Under the pieces are notes generated by a model. The model made no database searches. It was not told the DNA's origin and was given only the letters and a program-made list of their open reading frames with translations. A stretch of 64,000 nt of DNA from Pedobacter frigoris. Its GTDB lineage: Bacteria; Bacteroidota; Bacteroidia; Sphingobacteriales; Sphingobacteriaceae. A program made the translations under genes and the position numbers. The DNA lies in contig NZ_SWBQ01000003.1 in NCBI RefSeq assembly GCF_005116445.1, positions 434,001-498,000 of the forward strand, given 5' to 3'. Positions 7,224 through 16,600 of this stretch are shown piece after piece. Each line of letters starts with the position of its first letter. The first letter of the stretch is position 1.

Positions 7224-8009
7224 CTAAATTATCCCCTGCAGAATGCAGGTTTTAACCAGCTGGGCGGTGTTTTTACATTCAGCCTTAGTTAAAATATTTT
7301 TACGGTGCTTTTTCACTGTTGACTCCGCGATAAAAAGTTTATCTGCTATTTCCTGACTGCTCAGGCCTTCCGCAATACTTTTAATGATCTCGATTTCCCT
7401 TTTCGATAGAGACACATGAGCGCTGGCATTTTCGCCAATACTTAAATTCATGAATGAAGGTTCACCTTGTAAACCGATCAATGAAACTTTATAGTTGGGC
7501 GTATGACCCAGATGGTCAATCCGCGTATTGATAATCAGCGATTTTCCGTAACCTCCATTTTCATCCAGGCTCAGCATTAATGCCTGATGGTTAAATAAAA
7601 CATAACTCCCGTTTTTTAACCGGACCCTATAATTGTAACTGATCTTATAACGCATTAACTTGTCTCTACCCACCTTGTTTACAAAGAATGTGGTTAGAAA
7701 ATCCTCTGCCTTTATCACAAAACCAATATCATCTGGGTGGAGTGTACCTAATATGTCATTAATGGTAAGGTCACCTGGATTGAGGCCATGCATTTCGTAA
7801 ACAGAATCACTGATATGCGAAATACTCATATCATAAAAATCCATGATGAAAAAAGAAAACGGACCGGTGCTTACAATCGAATTGGTCAGCTCATTAAAAG
7901 AGATCTGGTGATTGTCTGTTACTTCTGCTGATCTGTTGGCAGACCATACATTGTGGAGTGATTGTATTTCAGCGTTCATTCTGGGTTGGTTGTACAGATA
8001 GTTCTGCAT
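7224..8009 (-). CDS. PAS-like sensor with LuxR-type DNA-binding domain
   Basis: The 261-residue protein has a PAS-like region at about residues 45-160 (VYEMHGLNPGDLTINDILGT, then HPDD and a beta-rich section) and a C-terminal LuxR/FixJ helix-turn-helix at about 198-258 (SKREIEIIKSIAEG, then SSQEIADKLFIAESTVKKH). It has no receiver domain, signal peptide or membrane span, so it is a cytoplasmic one-component regulator sensing through its PAS domain. Bacteroidota have many such PAS-LuxR proteins of unknown ligand. It sits in its own unit between terminators at 7163-7190 and 8023-8054; its target is not evident. Confidence 0.85.
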   Translation of the reverse strand: MQNYLYNQPRMNAEIQSLHNVWSANRSAEVTDNHQISFNELTNSIVSTGPFSFFIMDFYDMSISHISDSVYEMHGLNPGDLTINDILGTLHPDDIGFVIKAEDFLTTFFVNKVGRDKLMRYKISYNYRVRLKNGSYVLFNHQALMLSLDENGGYGKSLIINTRIDHLGHTPNYKVSLIGLQGEPSFMNLSIGENASAHVSLSKREIEIIKSIAEGLSSQEIADKLFIAESTVKKHRKNILTKAECKNTAQLVKTCILQGII

Positions 8010-8022
8010 CCCAAATATAATT

Positions 8023-8054
8023 AAAAAAAAGACCCGGCATTTCTACCAAGTCTT
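8023..8054 (-). terminator. Rho-independent terminator after the Crp/Fnr gene
   Basis: On the minus strand AAGACTTGG pairs with CCGGGTCTT (two G-U pairs) and is followed by a run of eight Ts. It lies 14 bases after the Crp/Fnr-type stop and separates that gene from the LuxR-type gene. Confidence 0.75.
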
Positions 8055-8067
8055 TAAAATCATTCCA

Positions 8068-8667
8068 TTACCGTTTTCTAATCCTCCTTAGCGTTCTCGC
8101 ACTGATCTGCAGGTATTCAGCTATCTCATCATCCATCCTCGCTTTCAGGGGTGGCCACATGCAGGGATACAAATTGTAAAATTCCCTTACCCTGTCATCT
8201 GCAGACATATTCAGCAATTTCAGGTGTTGCCCTTCCTTTACCTCATCATATTGCATCATTACAAGTTGTGCAAATTCCTTCATCCCCTTCCAAGTGTCGT
8301 AAATCACTGTCATTTCCTTAATGCCGATCTTTGAAACCAAAGTATCATGACCGGCAACGATCGTATACGGTGAGTTCGTCAGCTCCAGGAAACTCAGAAA
8401 AGCAACAATCCTGTTTTCCCTGTAGAAACGTTTCACATGCTTCCCTCCGTTTTCATCATGCAGATGCACATAAATGTATCCCCTGATAATGAAGTAAGCG
8501 AATTTAGGTTTCTCACCCTGTTTTACCAGCACCTCTCCTGAAGCCGGACTATACTCATCCATGTTTTTCCAGAGATAAGGCTCTAGCAATACAGGAAGAG
8601 GTTGTTCAGGTTTTATGCTCCTCAGCAAGCGCATTAATCTTTCAAAAGCATTTTTAATAGTTAACAT
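8068..8667 (-). CDS. Crp/Fnr family transcription regulator
   Basis: The 199-residue protein has a cyclic-nucleotide-binding-like domain at about residues 28-125 (GEVLVKQGEKPKFAYFIIRG and YRENRIVAFLS) and a short C-terminal helix-turn-helix (DDEIAEYLQISARTLRRIRKR). The phosphate-binding cassette residues that would hold cAMP are not evident and there is no Fnr-type cysteine cluster. It therefore belongs with the many Bacteroidota Crp-like regulators of unknown signal. It is followed by its own terminator. The upstream region contains a dispersed repeat and the left end of an ISL3 element, which may have separated it from its original neighbour. Confidence 0.85.
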   Translation of the reverse strand: MLTIKNAFERLMRLLRSIKPEQPLPVLLEPYLWKNMDEYSPASGEVLVKQGEKPKFAYFIIRGYIYVHLHDENGGKHVKRFYRENRIVAFLSFLELTNSPYTIVAGHDTLVSKIGIKEMTVIYDTWKGMKEFAQLVMMQYDEVKEGQHLKLLNMSADDRVREFYNLYPCMWPPLKARMDDEIAEYLQISARTLRRIRKR

Positions 8668-8730
8668 ATATGTTTTAAATCGTTAGATGTATAGTTTTAA
8701 TACGATCCTCCATATATGATTGTCCCCTTT

Positions 8731-8758
8731 CGTCGTCCTGAACTTGGTTCAGGATCTC
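8731..8758. repeat. Dispersed palindromic repeat, TCCTGAACTTGGTTCAGGA type
   Basis: TCCTGAAC and GTTCAGGA are perfect inverted arms around a short loop, followed by TCTC. It is the widespread CGTCCTGAAC...GTTCAGGATCTC repeat of bacterial intergenic DNA. A decayed partial copy (GTTCAGGATTTC) lies about 60 bases further on. Confidence 0.65.
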
Positions 8759-8837
8759 TCCATTTTAATTTGTCATTTCATAATTTCTCCATGTTTAAAG
8801 TTCAGTTCAGGATTTCTTTTTTATACTCTAAATGGGT

Positions 8838-8874
8838 ATTTCAGGGAAAATGGTTCTTCCCCACTTTTGGTGGT
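8838..8874 (+). repeat. Left terminal inverted repeat of the ISL3 element
   Basis: This is the 37-bp left end, beginning ATTTCAGGGAAAATGG and ending CTTTTGGTGGT. It differs from the right end at one position (A for G in GAAAATGG). Confidence 0.92.
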
Positions 8875-8912
8875 AATTATGAGAATTGAAGGTGAATGTT
8901 CGTTAGAAGTTT

Positions 8913-10511
8913 ATGAATCTTACGAATCTAATTTTTTCTTCTGCTGATGTATTTAAGGTTATTTCGGTAGATAATAATGCTGATCAGATAAATATATACG
9001 TGCAAAGCCGACAGAAGATATGTTTATGTCCGAATTGCTGTGAACCCTCCACCAAATTACATAGTTACTATACGAGGAAATTTAATGACTTACCTACCTT
9101 TGGAAAGGCCTGCAGGATCTTTCTGAAATCCCGTAAATATTATTGTCTCACCGATGAGTGTCCACTTAAAATTTTTACAGAACGCTATAAAGATCATTTC
9201 GAGCCGTGCAAGCGGACAACAAAGCGTCTGGAAGAAAAGCTATTTGATACTGTTTTGGAATTGGGCGGCAAACCAGCAGAAAGAATATGTAATCACTTTT
9301 CAATACCAGTCAGCGATACTACTCTGCTGAGACTTATAAACAAGGCCCCAATACCTGATTCTGGTGATTTTACGGCCATAGGCGTTGATGATTGGGCTTA
9401 CAAAAAGCGGGAAAGGTATGGCAGCATTCTGGTAGATCTAACTACAAGAAGAATAGTAGATTTATTACCTGACAGAGAAGAAGCGAGTTTAGTTAACTGG
9501 TTACAGAAGCAGCCAAAGCTTGAAATAATCACCAGGGATCGTTATGGTAAGTACAGGCGTGCTGCAACTAAGGGAGTTCCACAGGCTATACAAGTGGCCG
9601 ATCGCTGGCATTTGTTAAAAAACCTCGGCGAGGCGCTCACTAAAATGATGACTCGGGAATATGCCAGGTTAAGTAGTTCTTTAGCGCCGAGAATTGAGGA
9701 AAGCCCTTTGGAAATGCCTGACGAATTACCTGTAAGAGAAAAAGAATCGGCTACTACCGGAATTATAAAGCAACGGTTTGATGAGATGAAGAAATTACAG
9801 GCAGAAGGCTTATCAATAAAACGAATTGCAGTCCAACTGGGTATGCACAGGGAAACGGTTAGAAAATAGATGTTGACAGAAAATCTGGTCCGTAAATCAT
9901 ACAAGGACCGGGGCATGATCGAAAACTATTTCAACTACATTAAAAAGCGAATGAAAGAAGACAGCTGTCTCTATCTGAAAACGTTATGGAATGAGTTACG
10001 CCATATGGGATATCGGGGAGGATATAGTACGCTTTCTGAAGCACTCGCTTACTATGGCATCCATATCGGAAAGAAAAGCAAGAATCCAAAGAAGCCACAA
10101 CAGTCAGGCTCGTTCTTTAAGCCCTCAAATGCTGCAATGCTATTCCTAACATCGGAAAACAGGCTTACTACCACACAGAAAAAACTAATACACAATCTAT
10201 GTAAATCATCATCCGCCCTAGAGCTCGCTCTAGTGCTGACACGGGAATTCCGCCATCTTATGGAGAACAAGTTGGGTAATCAACTTCGTGACTGGATAGA
10301 AAATGTGCTGCATTCAGGGATTAGCGAGATTACCACTTTTGCAAATCGTCTATTAAGGGAATACCAGTCCATCGAAAATGCAATCAGTTTGCCTTGGAGC
10401 AATGGCCCGGTAGAAGGCAATGTAAATAAATTAAAGACGATCAAGCGGCAAATGTATGGTAGGGCAAGTTTCGAATTACTTAGAAAAAGATTGGTGCTCA
10501 AACCAACTTAA
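8913..10511 (+). pseudogene. ISL3-family transposase interrupted by an in-frame TAG
   Basis: The first part (8913-9869, 318 codons) has an N-terminal zinc-finger-like region (CLCPNC, then CLTDEC), the start of the DDE nuclease domain (AIGVDDWAYKKR with acidic residues, then ADRWHLLKNL) and an inserted helix-turn-helix ending HRETVRK. A TAG at 9867-9869 stops it. The same frame continues without a shift to 10511, where PWSNGPVEGNVNKLKTIKRQ supplies the expected catalytic Glu. In relatives the residue after VRK is usually Tyr, so a single TAT or TAC to TAG change explains the break. The joined protein would have about 532 residues. The stop lies in the right inverted repeat. The transposase is probably inactive unless the codon is read through. 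Confidence 0.88.
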
Positions 10512-10547
10512 CCACCAAAAGTGGGGAAGAACCACTTTCCCTGAAAT
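10511..10547 (-). repeat. Right terminal inverted repeat of the ISL3 element
   Basis: The 37-bp right end is the inverted copy of the left one with one mismatch. It overlaps the last base of the transposase stop codon. Confidence 0.92.
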
Positions 10548-10710
10548 ATACACTCTTCCTATTAAAAACAATAAATACTCAGGAACGTACATAATATCTA
10601 AGGAAAACCATAAGTATCCGGATCTTATCCTTATTTATACTCTTAGGAGCATTACTCATCTGATCATTATTTATCCAAAGGATATAAATACTTCAACTGA
10701 AAATCTGCTT

Positions 10711-10798
10711 GCACACTGATCGCAGAGTGGTTTGATCCTGCTTCACAAATAAGTACTTATTTGCGAAGGAAAGTACCGTCAGTCTTTAATCAGTGTGC
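10711..10798. repeat. Nested palindrome, 88 bp
   Basis: Outer arms GCACACTGAT (10711-10720) and ATCAGTGTGC (10789-10798) enclose a central palindrome, CAAATAAGTACTTATTTG (10745-10762), which extends to CTTC...GAAG with one mismatched pair (10741-10768). The two palindromes share almost the same centre. It lies in the 286-bp gap between the IS and the DUF1801 gene, which otherwise shows nothing recognisable. It could be a mobile-element remnant or a regulator site. Confidence 0.7.
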
Positions 10799-10852
10799 TT
10801 CCAGGGTAATAGATAAATTTAAATCGTAAATTGATTGACGAAAACCAAAACG

Positions 10853-11290
10853 ATGGCAAAGACCAAGACCGAATACACTGGAGCAGATGTGCTGGATTTT
10901 ATAAGCTCATACGTTGATAACGAGCAAAAGAAAGCGGACAGTTTTCAACTGGTAACGCTATTATGCGAATGGTCGGGATTTAAACCCAAAATGTGGGGAC
11001 CAACCATTATCGGCTTCGGTAATTACCATTACAAATATGCCAGCGGACATGAAGGTGATGCTCCGATGCTTGGGTTTTCGCCGAGAAAAGCGGCATTTTC
11101 ACTCTACGTTTATTCCCAGACAGAAAGTAGTGAGCAGTTATTAGCCAGCCTGGGTAAGTTCAAAATGGGCAAAGCCTGCATGTATGTGAAAAAACTATCG
11201 GATATTAATACATCGGTATTGAAGGAAATCTGCATGGAATCAATTAAGTATCTTAACGAGCATCACGAATGTGCATGCAGGAAAGAGTGA
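10853..11290 (+). CDS. DUF1801 domain protein
   Basis: The 145-residue protein (from the second ATG; 10835 is the alternative) shows the DUF1801 pattern: WGPTIIGFGNYHYKYASGH, then MLGFSPRKAAFSLYVY, and GKACMYVKKLSDI. It is soluble with no signal peptide. The fold is shared with YdhG-like proteins and has been likened to iron-chaperone frataxin-type folds, but the biochemical role in bacteria is not settled. It stands alone after the palindromic region. A cysteine-bearing tail (ECACRKE) is slightly unusual. Confidence 0.85.
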   Translation: MAKTKTEYTGADVLDFISSYVDNEQKKADSFQLVTLLCEWSGFKPKMWGPTIIGFGNYHYKYASGHEGDAPMLGFSPRKAAFSLYVYSQTESSEQLLASLGKFKMGKACMYVKKLSDINTSVLKEICMESIKYLNEHHECACRKE

Positions 11291-11344
11291 TTTTGACTCG
11301 CTACCCGCACGCACAATTCAAAACCCGGAAAAAACCTGGAAGGA

Positions 11345-11506
11345 TTAATTCTTCTTCTGCTGACCAGGAGCAAAAGGCTTAGCAGATTTTGAGCCAGTCC
11401 CCTTTTTTGCTTGTCCCGGTGGAACTTTACCACTGTTTCCAGCTGTTCTGGCAGTGTAACAAGAACTTAAGACCGTGATTAATGCAGCTAGTATAAAGTA
11501 TTTCAT
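11345..11506 (-). CDS. Tiny lipoprotein, 53 residues
   Basis: From the ATG at 11506 the product is MKYFILAALITVLSSC followed by a Lys/Gly/Pro-rich tail ending PGQQKKN. The LSSC lipobox predicts lipidation at Cys16. The repeated PPGQAKK and APGQQKK units resemble a class of very small Bacteroidota lipoproteins sometimes labelled quinol oxidase subunit 4, a name I would not trust for so small a protein. An upstream ATG at 11641 would bury the signal peptide and is unlikely. It diverges from the ECF sigma gene across a shared promoter region. Confidence 0.7.
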   Translation of the reverse strand: MKYFILAALITVLSSCYTARTAGNSGKVPPGQAKKGTGSKSAKPFAPGQQKKN

Positions 11507-11607
11507 GTGAGTTATTTGAATATATATGCACAGTGCTAATAACGTGCCAAAACTATAGCTAGACCACCCCCTAAAAAAGAAAACACTGTATAAAACACTG
11601 AAAATTA

Positions 11608-11615
11608 TATATTTG
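11608..11615 (+). promoter_or_regulatory. -7 box TATATTTG before the ECF sigma gene
   Basis: TATATTTG fits TAnnTTTG and lies 17 bases before the ATG of the sigma factor at 11633. No clear TTTG is seen at the -33 position, so only the -7 part is supported. Confidence 0.45.
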
Positions 11616-11632
11616 CAACAGGGGGTATAAAG

Positions 11633-12223
11633 ATGGCGCAATACAAATTATATGGAGATCAGGAATTAGTCCAGCTAATGCGGAGCGACGATGAGCATGT
11701 ATTGGTAGAGATTTACAATCGTTATTGGGATAAAATGCTGGTAGTGGCTATTAATCGCTTAGGCAATCAAGAAGAAGCTGAGGAATGCGTACAGGATGTC
11801 TTATACAAGCTATGGAGTCTTCGTCACGAATTTTCTCTTTTAAAAGTAGAGCTTTCAAATTACCTGTCCCGCGCCATCCGCAACCAATCCTTTAATATTC
11901 TTGACCAGAGGCATCGTGCCAGGGTAAGATCTGAAAACTACACTCCGGTAGAGGACATTAACCTGCTATCACCCGAACGGCAATTAATTATAAGAGAATT
12001 ACAGGAACAAATAGACAATTCGATTAATGCACTTCCGCCGCAATGCCAGCTGGTTTTTAAACTTAGTCGCCATGAGGGTCTTTCAAATAAAGAAATCGCC
12101 GAAAAATTAAACCTGTCTGAAAACACCATTAAATCACACCTTAAAAAGGCGAATAAAGACATTCAAGGCAATATGGGGCTCCTCATTACTATGGTATTTA
12201 TCCATTCTTTTTTTCAACGTTAA
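11633..12223 (+). CDS. ECF sigma-70 factor of the first SusCD locus
   Basis: The 196-residue protein has region 2 (LVEIYNRYWDKMLVVA, then EEAEECVQDVLYKLW at about 55-69) and region 4 near 130-180 (LPPQCQLVFKLSRHEG, then SNKEIAEKLNLSENTIKSH). It belongs to the FecI-like group that pairs with FecR anti-sigma factors. The FecR gene follows after 70 bases, and SusC, SusD and accessory lipoproteins come after. By analogy with characterised Bacteroidota systems, ligand binding at the SusC N-terminal signalling domain is relayed through FecR to release this factor. The C-terminus is hydrophobic (LLITMVFIHSFF), common in this group. Confidence 0.92.
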   Translation: MAQYKLYGDQELVQLMRSDDEHVLVEIYNRYWDKMLVVAINRLGNQEEAEECVQDVLYKLWSLRHEFSLLKVELSNYLSRAIRNQSFNILDQRHRARVRSENYTPVEDINLLSPERQLIIRELQEQIDNSINALPPQCQLVFKLSRHEGLSNKEIAEKLNLSENTIKSHLKKANKDIQGNMGLLITMVFIHSFFQR

Positions 12224-12258
12224 AAAAAATAATTCATCACACTCACCCTACTCGCAAA

Positions 12259-12284
12259 TTTTTCTGTCTATATAGATAGAAAAA
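12259..12284. promoter_or_regulatory. Hairpin between sigma and FecR genes
   Basis: TTTTTCTGTCTA and TAGATAGAAAAA form a nearly perfect palindrome 9 bases before the FecR start. It could limit read-through from the sigma gene or mark a binding site; its AT-rich stem makes strong termination unlikely. Confidence 0.4.
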
Positions 12285-12293
12285 CAATTTAGA

Positions 12294-13436
12294 ATGTCCT
12301 TAAACACGGAATATATTGAAAATTTAGTTTTCAAATTTAATAACGGAAGTATAACTCCGAAAGAATTACAGGTGTTGACGGATTGGTACAACAGCCATGA
12401 TGACCAGAAGGCTGTAGTCACCTCTCCGCCTGAAAAAGTAAAATCACGTATGCTTACAAGTCTATTGGCTAGAGTGGCAAATAAGCGCTCGAAGTCTGTT
12501 AAACTTTACCCTAAATTGAGGTGGCTGGCTGCTGCTGCAAGTATAATAGTTATAGCATTCGGCGCCGTGATGGTGATCAAATATAAATCTTCGTTGCCGC
12601 ATTCGGCACAGGTAAAAACAAGCATTGAACCAGGAGGAAATAAAGCAACACTTACCTTACCTGATGGTAAATCCATATCCTTAAGCAATGCACAAACAGG
12701 TATAGTGGCGGGCGCAGAAATCAGGTATATAGATGGTAGTATCATTGAAAACACCAATGTAAATCAGACCAACAATACACAGCAGTTAACATTGCATACC
12801 CCCAGAGGGGGCACCTATATAATTAGGTTACAAGATGGCACCCAGGTATGGCTCAATGCCGAATCTACCTTGAAATACCCTTCGGGTTTCAGTGCTGAAG
12901 AGCGTGTAGTGGAACTTGACGGCGAAGCCTATTTTGCTGTGAAACCTGCTTATAATATCAATGGCGGGAAGATACCTTTCAAAGTAACCACCGGACAACA
13001 GATTGTAGAGGTTCTGGGAACAGAATTTAATATCAGTACTTATCCTGATCAGGCGTCCAGCAAAACTACGCTCATAGCGGGTAAAGTGGCCCTTAGCAAT
13101 AATGATAGTCGTATAATTCTATCACCAAATGAACAGGCAGTGACTACCAACGGAAAAACGATTGTAAAAAAGGTGGAGGTTACTAATTACACCGCCTGGC
13201 GCGATGGCAAATTTAGCTTTGATGGAAAAACTTTTAAAGAGACGATGGCCGAAATTGGTCGCTGGTATGATTTGGATATCATTTACGAAAATGGGGTACC
13301 ATCGGAAGAACTGGTGGGTGATGCCTTCCGCAATCAAAATATCGGCTTCGTACTGCGCTTATTAGACGTGGCAGAAATCAATTATAAATTGGACGTAAAC
13401 CGTAGGAAATTAACCATTAAAGGCAAGAAAAAATAA
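12294..13436 (+). CDS. FecR-family anti-sigma factor
   Basis: The 380-residue protein has a cytoplasmic N-terminal region of about 75 residues, one membrane span at about 79-95 (WLAAAASIIVIAFGAVMVI), a periplasmic FecR domain (LHTPRGGTYIIRLQDGTQVWLNAES starting near 167) and a C-terminal domain with FSFDGKTFKETMAEIGRWYDLDI. This is the standard inner-membrane anti-sigma design of Bacteroidota SusC/FecR systems. It would hold the sigma factor encoded upstream and receive a signal from the SusC-type receptor encoded downstream. Length and domain order are normal for the family. Confidence 0.93.
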   Translation: MSLNTEYIENLVFKFNNGSITPKELQVLTDWYNSHDDQKAVVTSPPEKVKSRMLTSLLARVANKRSKSVKLYPKLRWLAAAASIIVIAFGAVMVIKYKSSLPHSAQVKTSIEPGGNKATLTLPDGKSISLSNAQTGIVAGAEIRYIDGSIIENTNVNQTNNTQQLTLHTPRGGTYIIRLQDGTQVWLNAESTLKYPSGFSAEERVVELDGEAYFAVKPAYNINGGKIPFKVTTGQQIVEVLGTEFNISTYPDQASSKTTLIAGKVALSNNDSRIILSPNEQAVTTNGKTIVKKVEVTNYTAWRDGKFSFDGKTFKETMAEIGRWYDLDIIYENGVPSEELVGDAFRNQNIGFVLRLLDVAEINYKLDVNRRKLTIKGKKK

Positions 13437-13510
13437 AGTAACCCATTAAACCCAAGCACTATATGAGATAAACCAGCGAAACTAAACCATACTGCTCCAA
13501 AAAAATAAGC

Positions 13511-13536
13511 AGGGAAAGGACTGCCATCCTTCCCCT
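13511..13536 (+). promoter_or_regulatory. GC-rich stem-loop between fecR and susC
   Basis: AGGGAAAGGA and TCCTTCCCCT pair around a short loop in the 172-base leader ahead of the SusC gene. It lies about 70 bases before the SusC start and lacks a T-run, so it is more likely a leader structure or mRNA-stability element than a full terminator. Confidence 0.5.
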
Positions 13537-13608
13537 GAAGTGATTTGATAGTTGCGGTCGACAAAAATGAAGAAGTAGACATACATCAACAAAACCAACG
13601 TAAACTTA

Positions 13609-16600
13609 ATGAATAAACTTTACTTATCAAGAGTGATGAAAACCATCATGTTTTTACTTTTAGCTGGATTTACGACTGTAAGCGCATCCAGCTATTCACA
13701 ACAGATTACACTGAAAGGAAAAAACATCCCCTTTTCAACTGTAATTGAAGCCATTAGAAAACAAAGTGGCTACACCGTCTTTGGCACAAAGAAAATACTC
13801 GAATCGACGAAACCAGTCACCATCGATGTTAAAAACATGCCCTTGCAACAATTTATGAACGTGGTAATAGAAAACCAACCCATAGATTACGTAATAGAAG
13901 ACAAGACCATATCGCTTTCCAGTGTAGTGCAGCCTGGCAACCCTATAGCCCCTACCACACAACAGCAGTTGCTGATCGGTGTAGTGCGGCATGCTGAAAC
14001 CAAGGAATTGTTGGCAGGAGTAAATGTGAAGCTGAAAGGCAGCACCTTAAGTACTTCGACAAATGAAAAGGGTGCGTATAGCATTTCAATTCCGACCTCT
14101 GCTGCAAAGCAGGTGCTTGTATTTTCTTATGTAGGGATGAAACCACAGGAAATTGCCTTTCAGAAACAAGCTACCCTGAATGTAGAAATGGAACCGGATG
14201 ACTCTTCTATGAATGAGGTGGTGATTACCGGTATTTATCAACGTGACCGTGAGGCGCATACCGGATCGTCCATCACGTATTCAGCAAAAGATCTCCAAAT
14301 AGTAGGAAATCAGAATATCCTGCAGAGTTTAAAAACATTGGATCCTTCTTTTGCAATAGTGGAAAACAACTTGTTTGGATCAGACCCCAATCGTCTGCCA
14401 GACATTGAAATCCGAGGAAAAAGTAGTGTGATTGGTCTTACGGATGAATTTAGCTCGAATCCCAATCAGCCTTTATTTATCCTGGACGGATTCGAAAGCA
14501 CCCTGGCCATCATCGCCGATTTGAGTATGGATCGGGTTGCATCCATTACATTGCTGAAAGATGCTTCAGCCAGTGCCATTTATGGATCGAAGGCCGCTAA
14601 TGGCGTAGTGGTTGTTGAAACTAAAAGGCCAACAGCGGGCTCACTGCGGATAAATTATAACCTCAGTTCCAGTGTTAACTTTGCAGATTTAAGTGATTAC
14701 AACCTAATGAATGCTGAAGAAAAGCTGCAGTTTGAGCTTTTATCACAGTTTTATGGCTTGCTAAATGCAGATGGTGACATCATTGTCGGTGCCAACACCA
14801 ACAATGAAGCAAACTATTTTAACCGCTTGAAAGAAGTACGCAGGGGCGTAAATACCTATTGGGCGCATGAACCCTTGAAAACCGCTATCACGCAGCGACA
14901 TACTTTATTTGCAGAGGGTGGTGATGCTAACCTGCGATATAGCGTATCCTTAAACTATGGTCTCACGCCAGGTGTGATGGTGGGTTCTGACAGAACCGCG
15001 ACAAATGGCAATGTACGTTTACTTTACAGAAAAGGCAATATATCTGTAAATAACACTTTAAGCATTGATAACGTCTCTGCAAACCGGGAAACACAACCAT
15101 TTTCTGCATTTTCCAGAGCCAATCCATATTACAGAAAATATGATGATCAAGGTAATGTAAGGATGATTCTGGAAGACTTCAGTGCATTTGGAAACCCTTC
15201 TCTTTTGCCAATCTATAGTCCCTTGTATAATCAAAGTAACCTGAATATCAATGCTTCGGAATCACAAGGCTTTACCAACAATTTTGAAGCCGAATGGCGA
15301 ATCATAGAAGCTCTTCGTGCACGTGCACGTTTTGGGATCCGAAGTTTAAGAGAACAGGCGGTATTGTTCAGCTCGCCTTTTAACACAGAATTCTTACAAA
15401 CCGATGTATTGGAACGTGGAAGATATGATGAAAATAACGGCAAAAATGTGAACTATGACGGCGATTTGAGTCTTACGTTTGGGAAAGTATTTGCAGCTAA
15501 GCATTCTGTTAATGCCGTCGCTGGGATGCGTATGGAGCAAAATGTGCGCAATCAAAGTAGCTTTGGGGTAAGCGGTTTTATTGATGATGAATTTTCTAAC
15601 CCGAACTTTGCTTTGGGGTATAAAGAAGGACAGCGAGCGGGATACCAGGAGTCAAAACGTCGTGGTGCGAGTTTCTTTATGAATACAGGCTATGCGTTTG
15701 ATCAGCGATACCTGATCGATGCAACCTTACGTTCTGATGGATCTTCAATTTACGGATCCAGCAGACAGTTCTCCACGATATGGTCAGTAGGACTTGGCTG
15801 GAATGCGCATAAGGAATCGTTCCTTAGTTCTTACGGCTGGATTAACCAACTGCGCCTAAGAGGATCTATCGGTAATCCGGGAAATCAGAACTTTGATGAT
15901 TACATATCTATGAGGATATACCGATACAACAACGAAAACCGTAATCCATTTGGTGCCAGTACCATCATCAGCAATATGGGAAACAGCAATTTGCGCTGGC
16001 AAACCACCCTCGATCGAAATATCGGTTTAGATTTCATGACATTTGGAAACAGATTTCGTCTGACCGCAGATTATTTTGTTAAAAGTACTGATCCGCTGCT
16101 TGTATTGCTTACGCTCCCTTCTTCAACGGGTGTGGCTCGTGTGGCCCAAAATATCGGCGAACAGCAGGCAAATGGTTTTACCTTAAACACCGATTATACA
16201 ATTCTTCGTCGTGATGAAATGAATTGGCGTGTAAACCTCAATTTAAGACATATAAAATCTGAATACCGTAAGATGGGTAATCAGCTGGACAATTTTAATC
16301 TGGCCAACAGGAACCGTAATATGGTACGCTATTATGATGGTGGGAGTCCTTCTGACCTATGGTCGGTAAGATCACTGGGAATAGACCCGGCAACGGGACG
16401 CGAGATCTTCTTAAACAAAAACAATGAGCAGACTTTTGTATACAACTACCAGGATGAAGTAGTAGTTGGCAATAGTGATCCGGATGTTGACGGTATTATT
16501 GGTACAAGTTTCATGTACAAAGGCTTTCTTGCATCAGTCAATTTACGTTATCGCATAGGCGGACAAGCTTTCTTGAAAACGCTATACGATAAAGTGGAAA

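Larger units (their letters stand above)
8837..10548 (+). mobile_element. ISL3-family insertion sequence, about 1.7 kb
   Basis: The element is bounded by 37-bp inverted repeats that match at 36 of 37 positions and contains one transposase frame split by an amber codon. The ends read ATTTCAGGGAAA inward, with one further matching T outside each. The transposase domain order is that of ISL3. I see no 8-bp direct repeat flanking the ends, so the target duplication has decayed, the element came by rearrangement, or the true tips are slightly inside the repeats. It lies between the Crp/Fnr and DUF1801 genes and does not obviously interrupt a gene. Confidence 0.88.

Noticed and set aside
8830..8837. 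Possible target duplication of the ISL3 element
   Set aside because: AAATGGGT on the left does not match ATACACTC on the right; the similar-looking TATTTCA and TGAAATA are part of the inverted ends.
10456..10719. Open frame across the right end of the IS into the gap
   Set aside because: It overlaps the transposase end and the inverted repeat out of frame and has no recognisable sequence.
11345..11641. Long version of the small lipoprotein starting at 11641
   Set aside because: The extra 45 residues bury the lipoprotein signal peptide and cross the divergent sigma promoter; the ATG at 11506 fits better.
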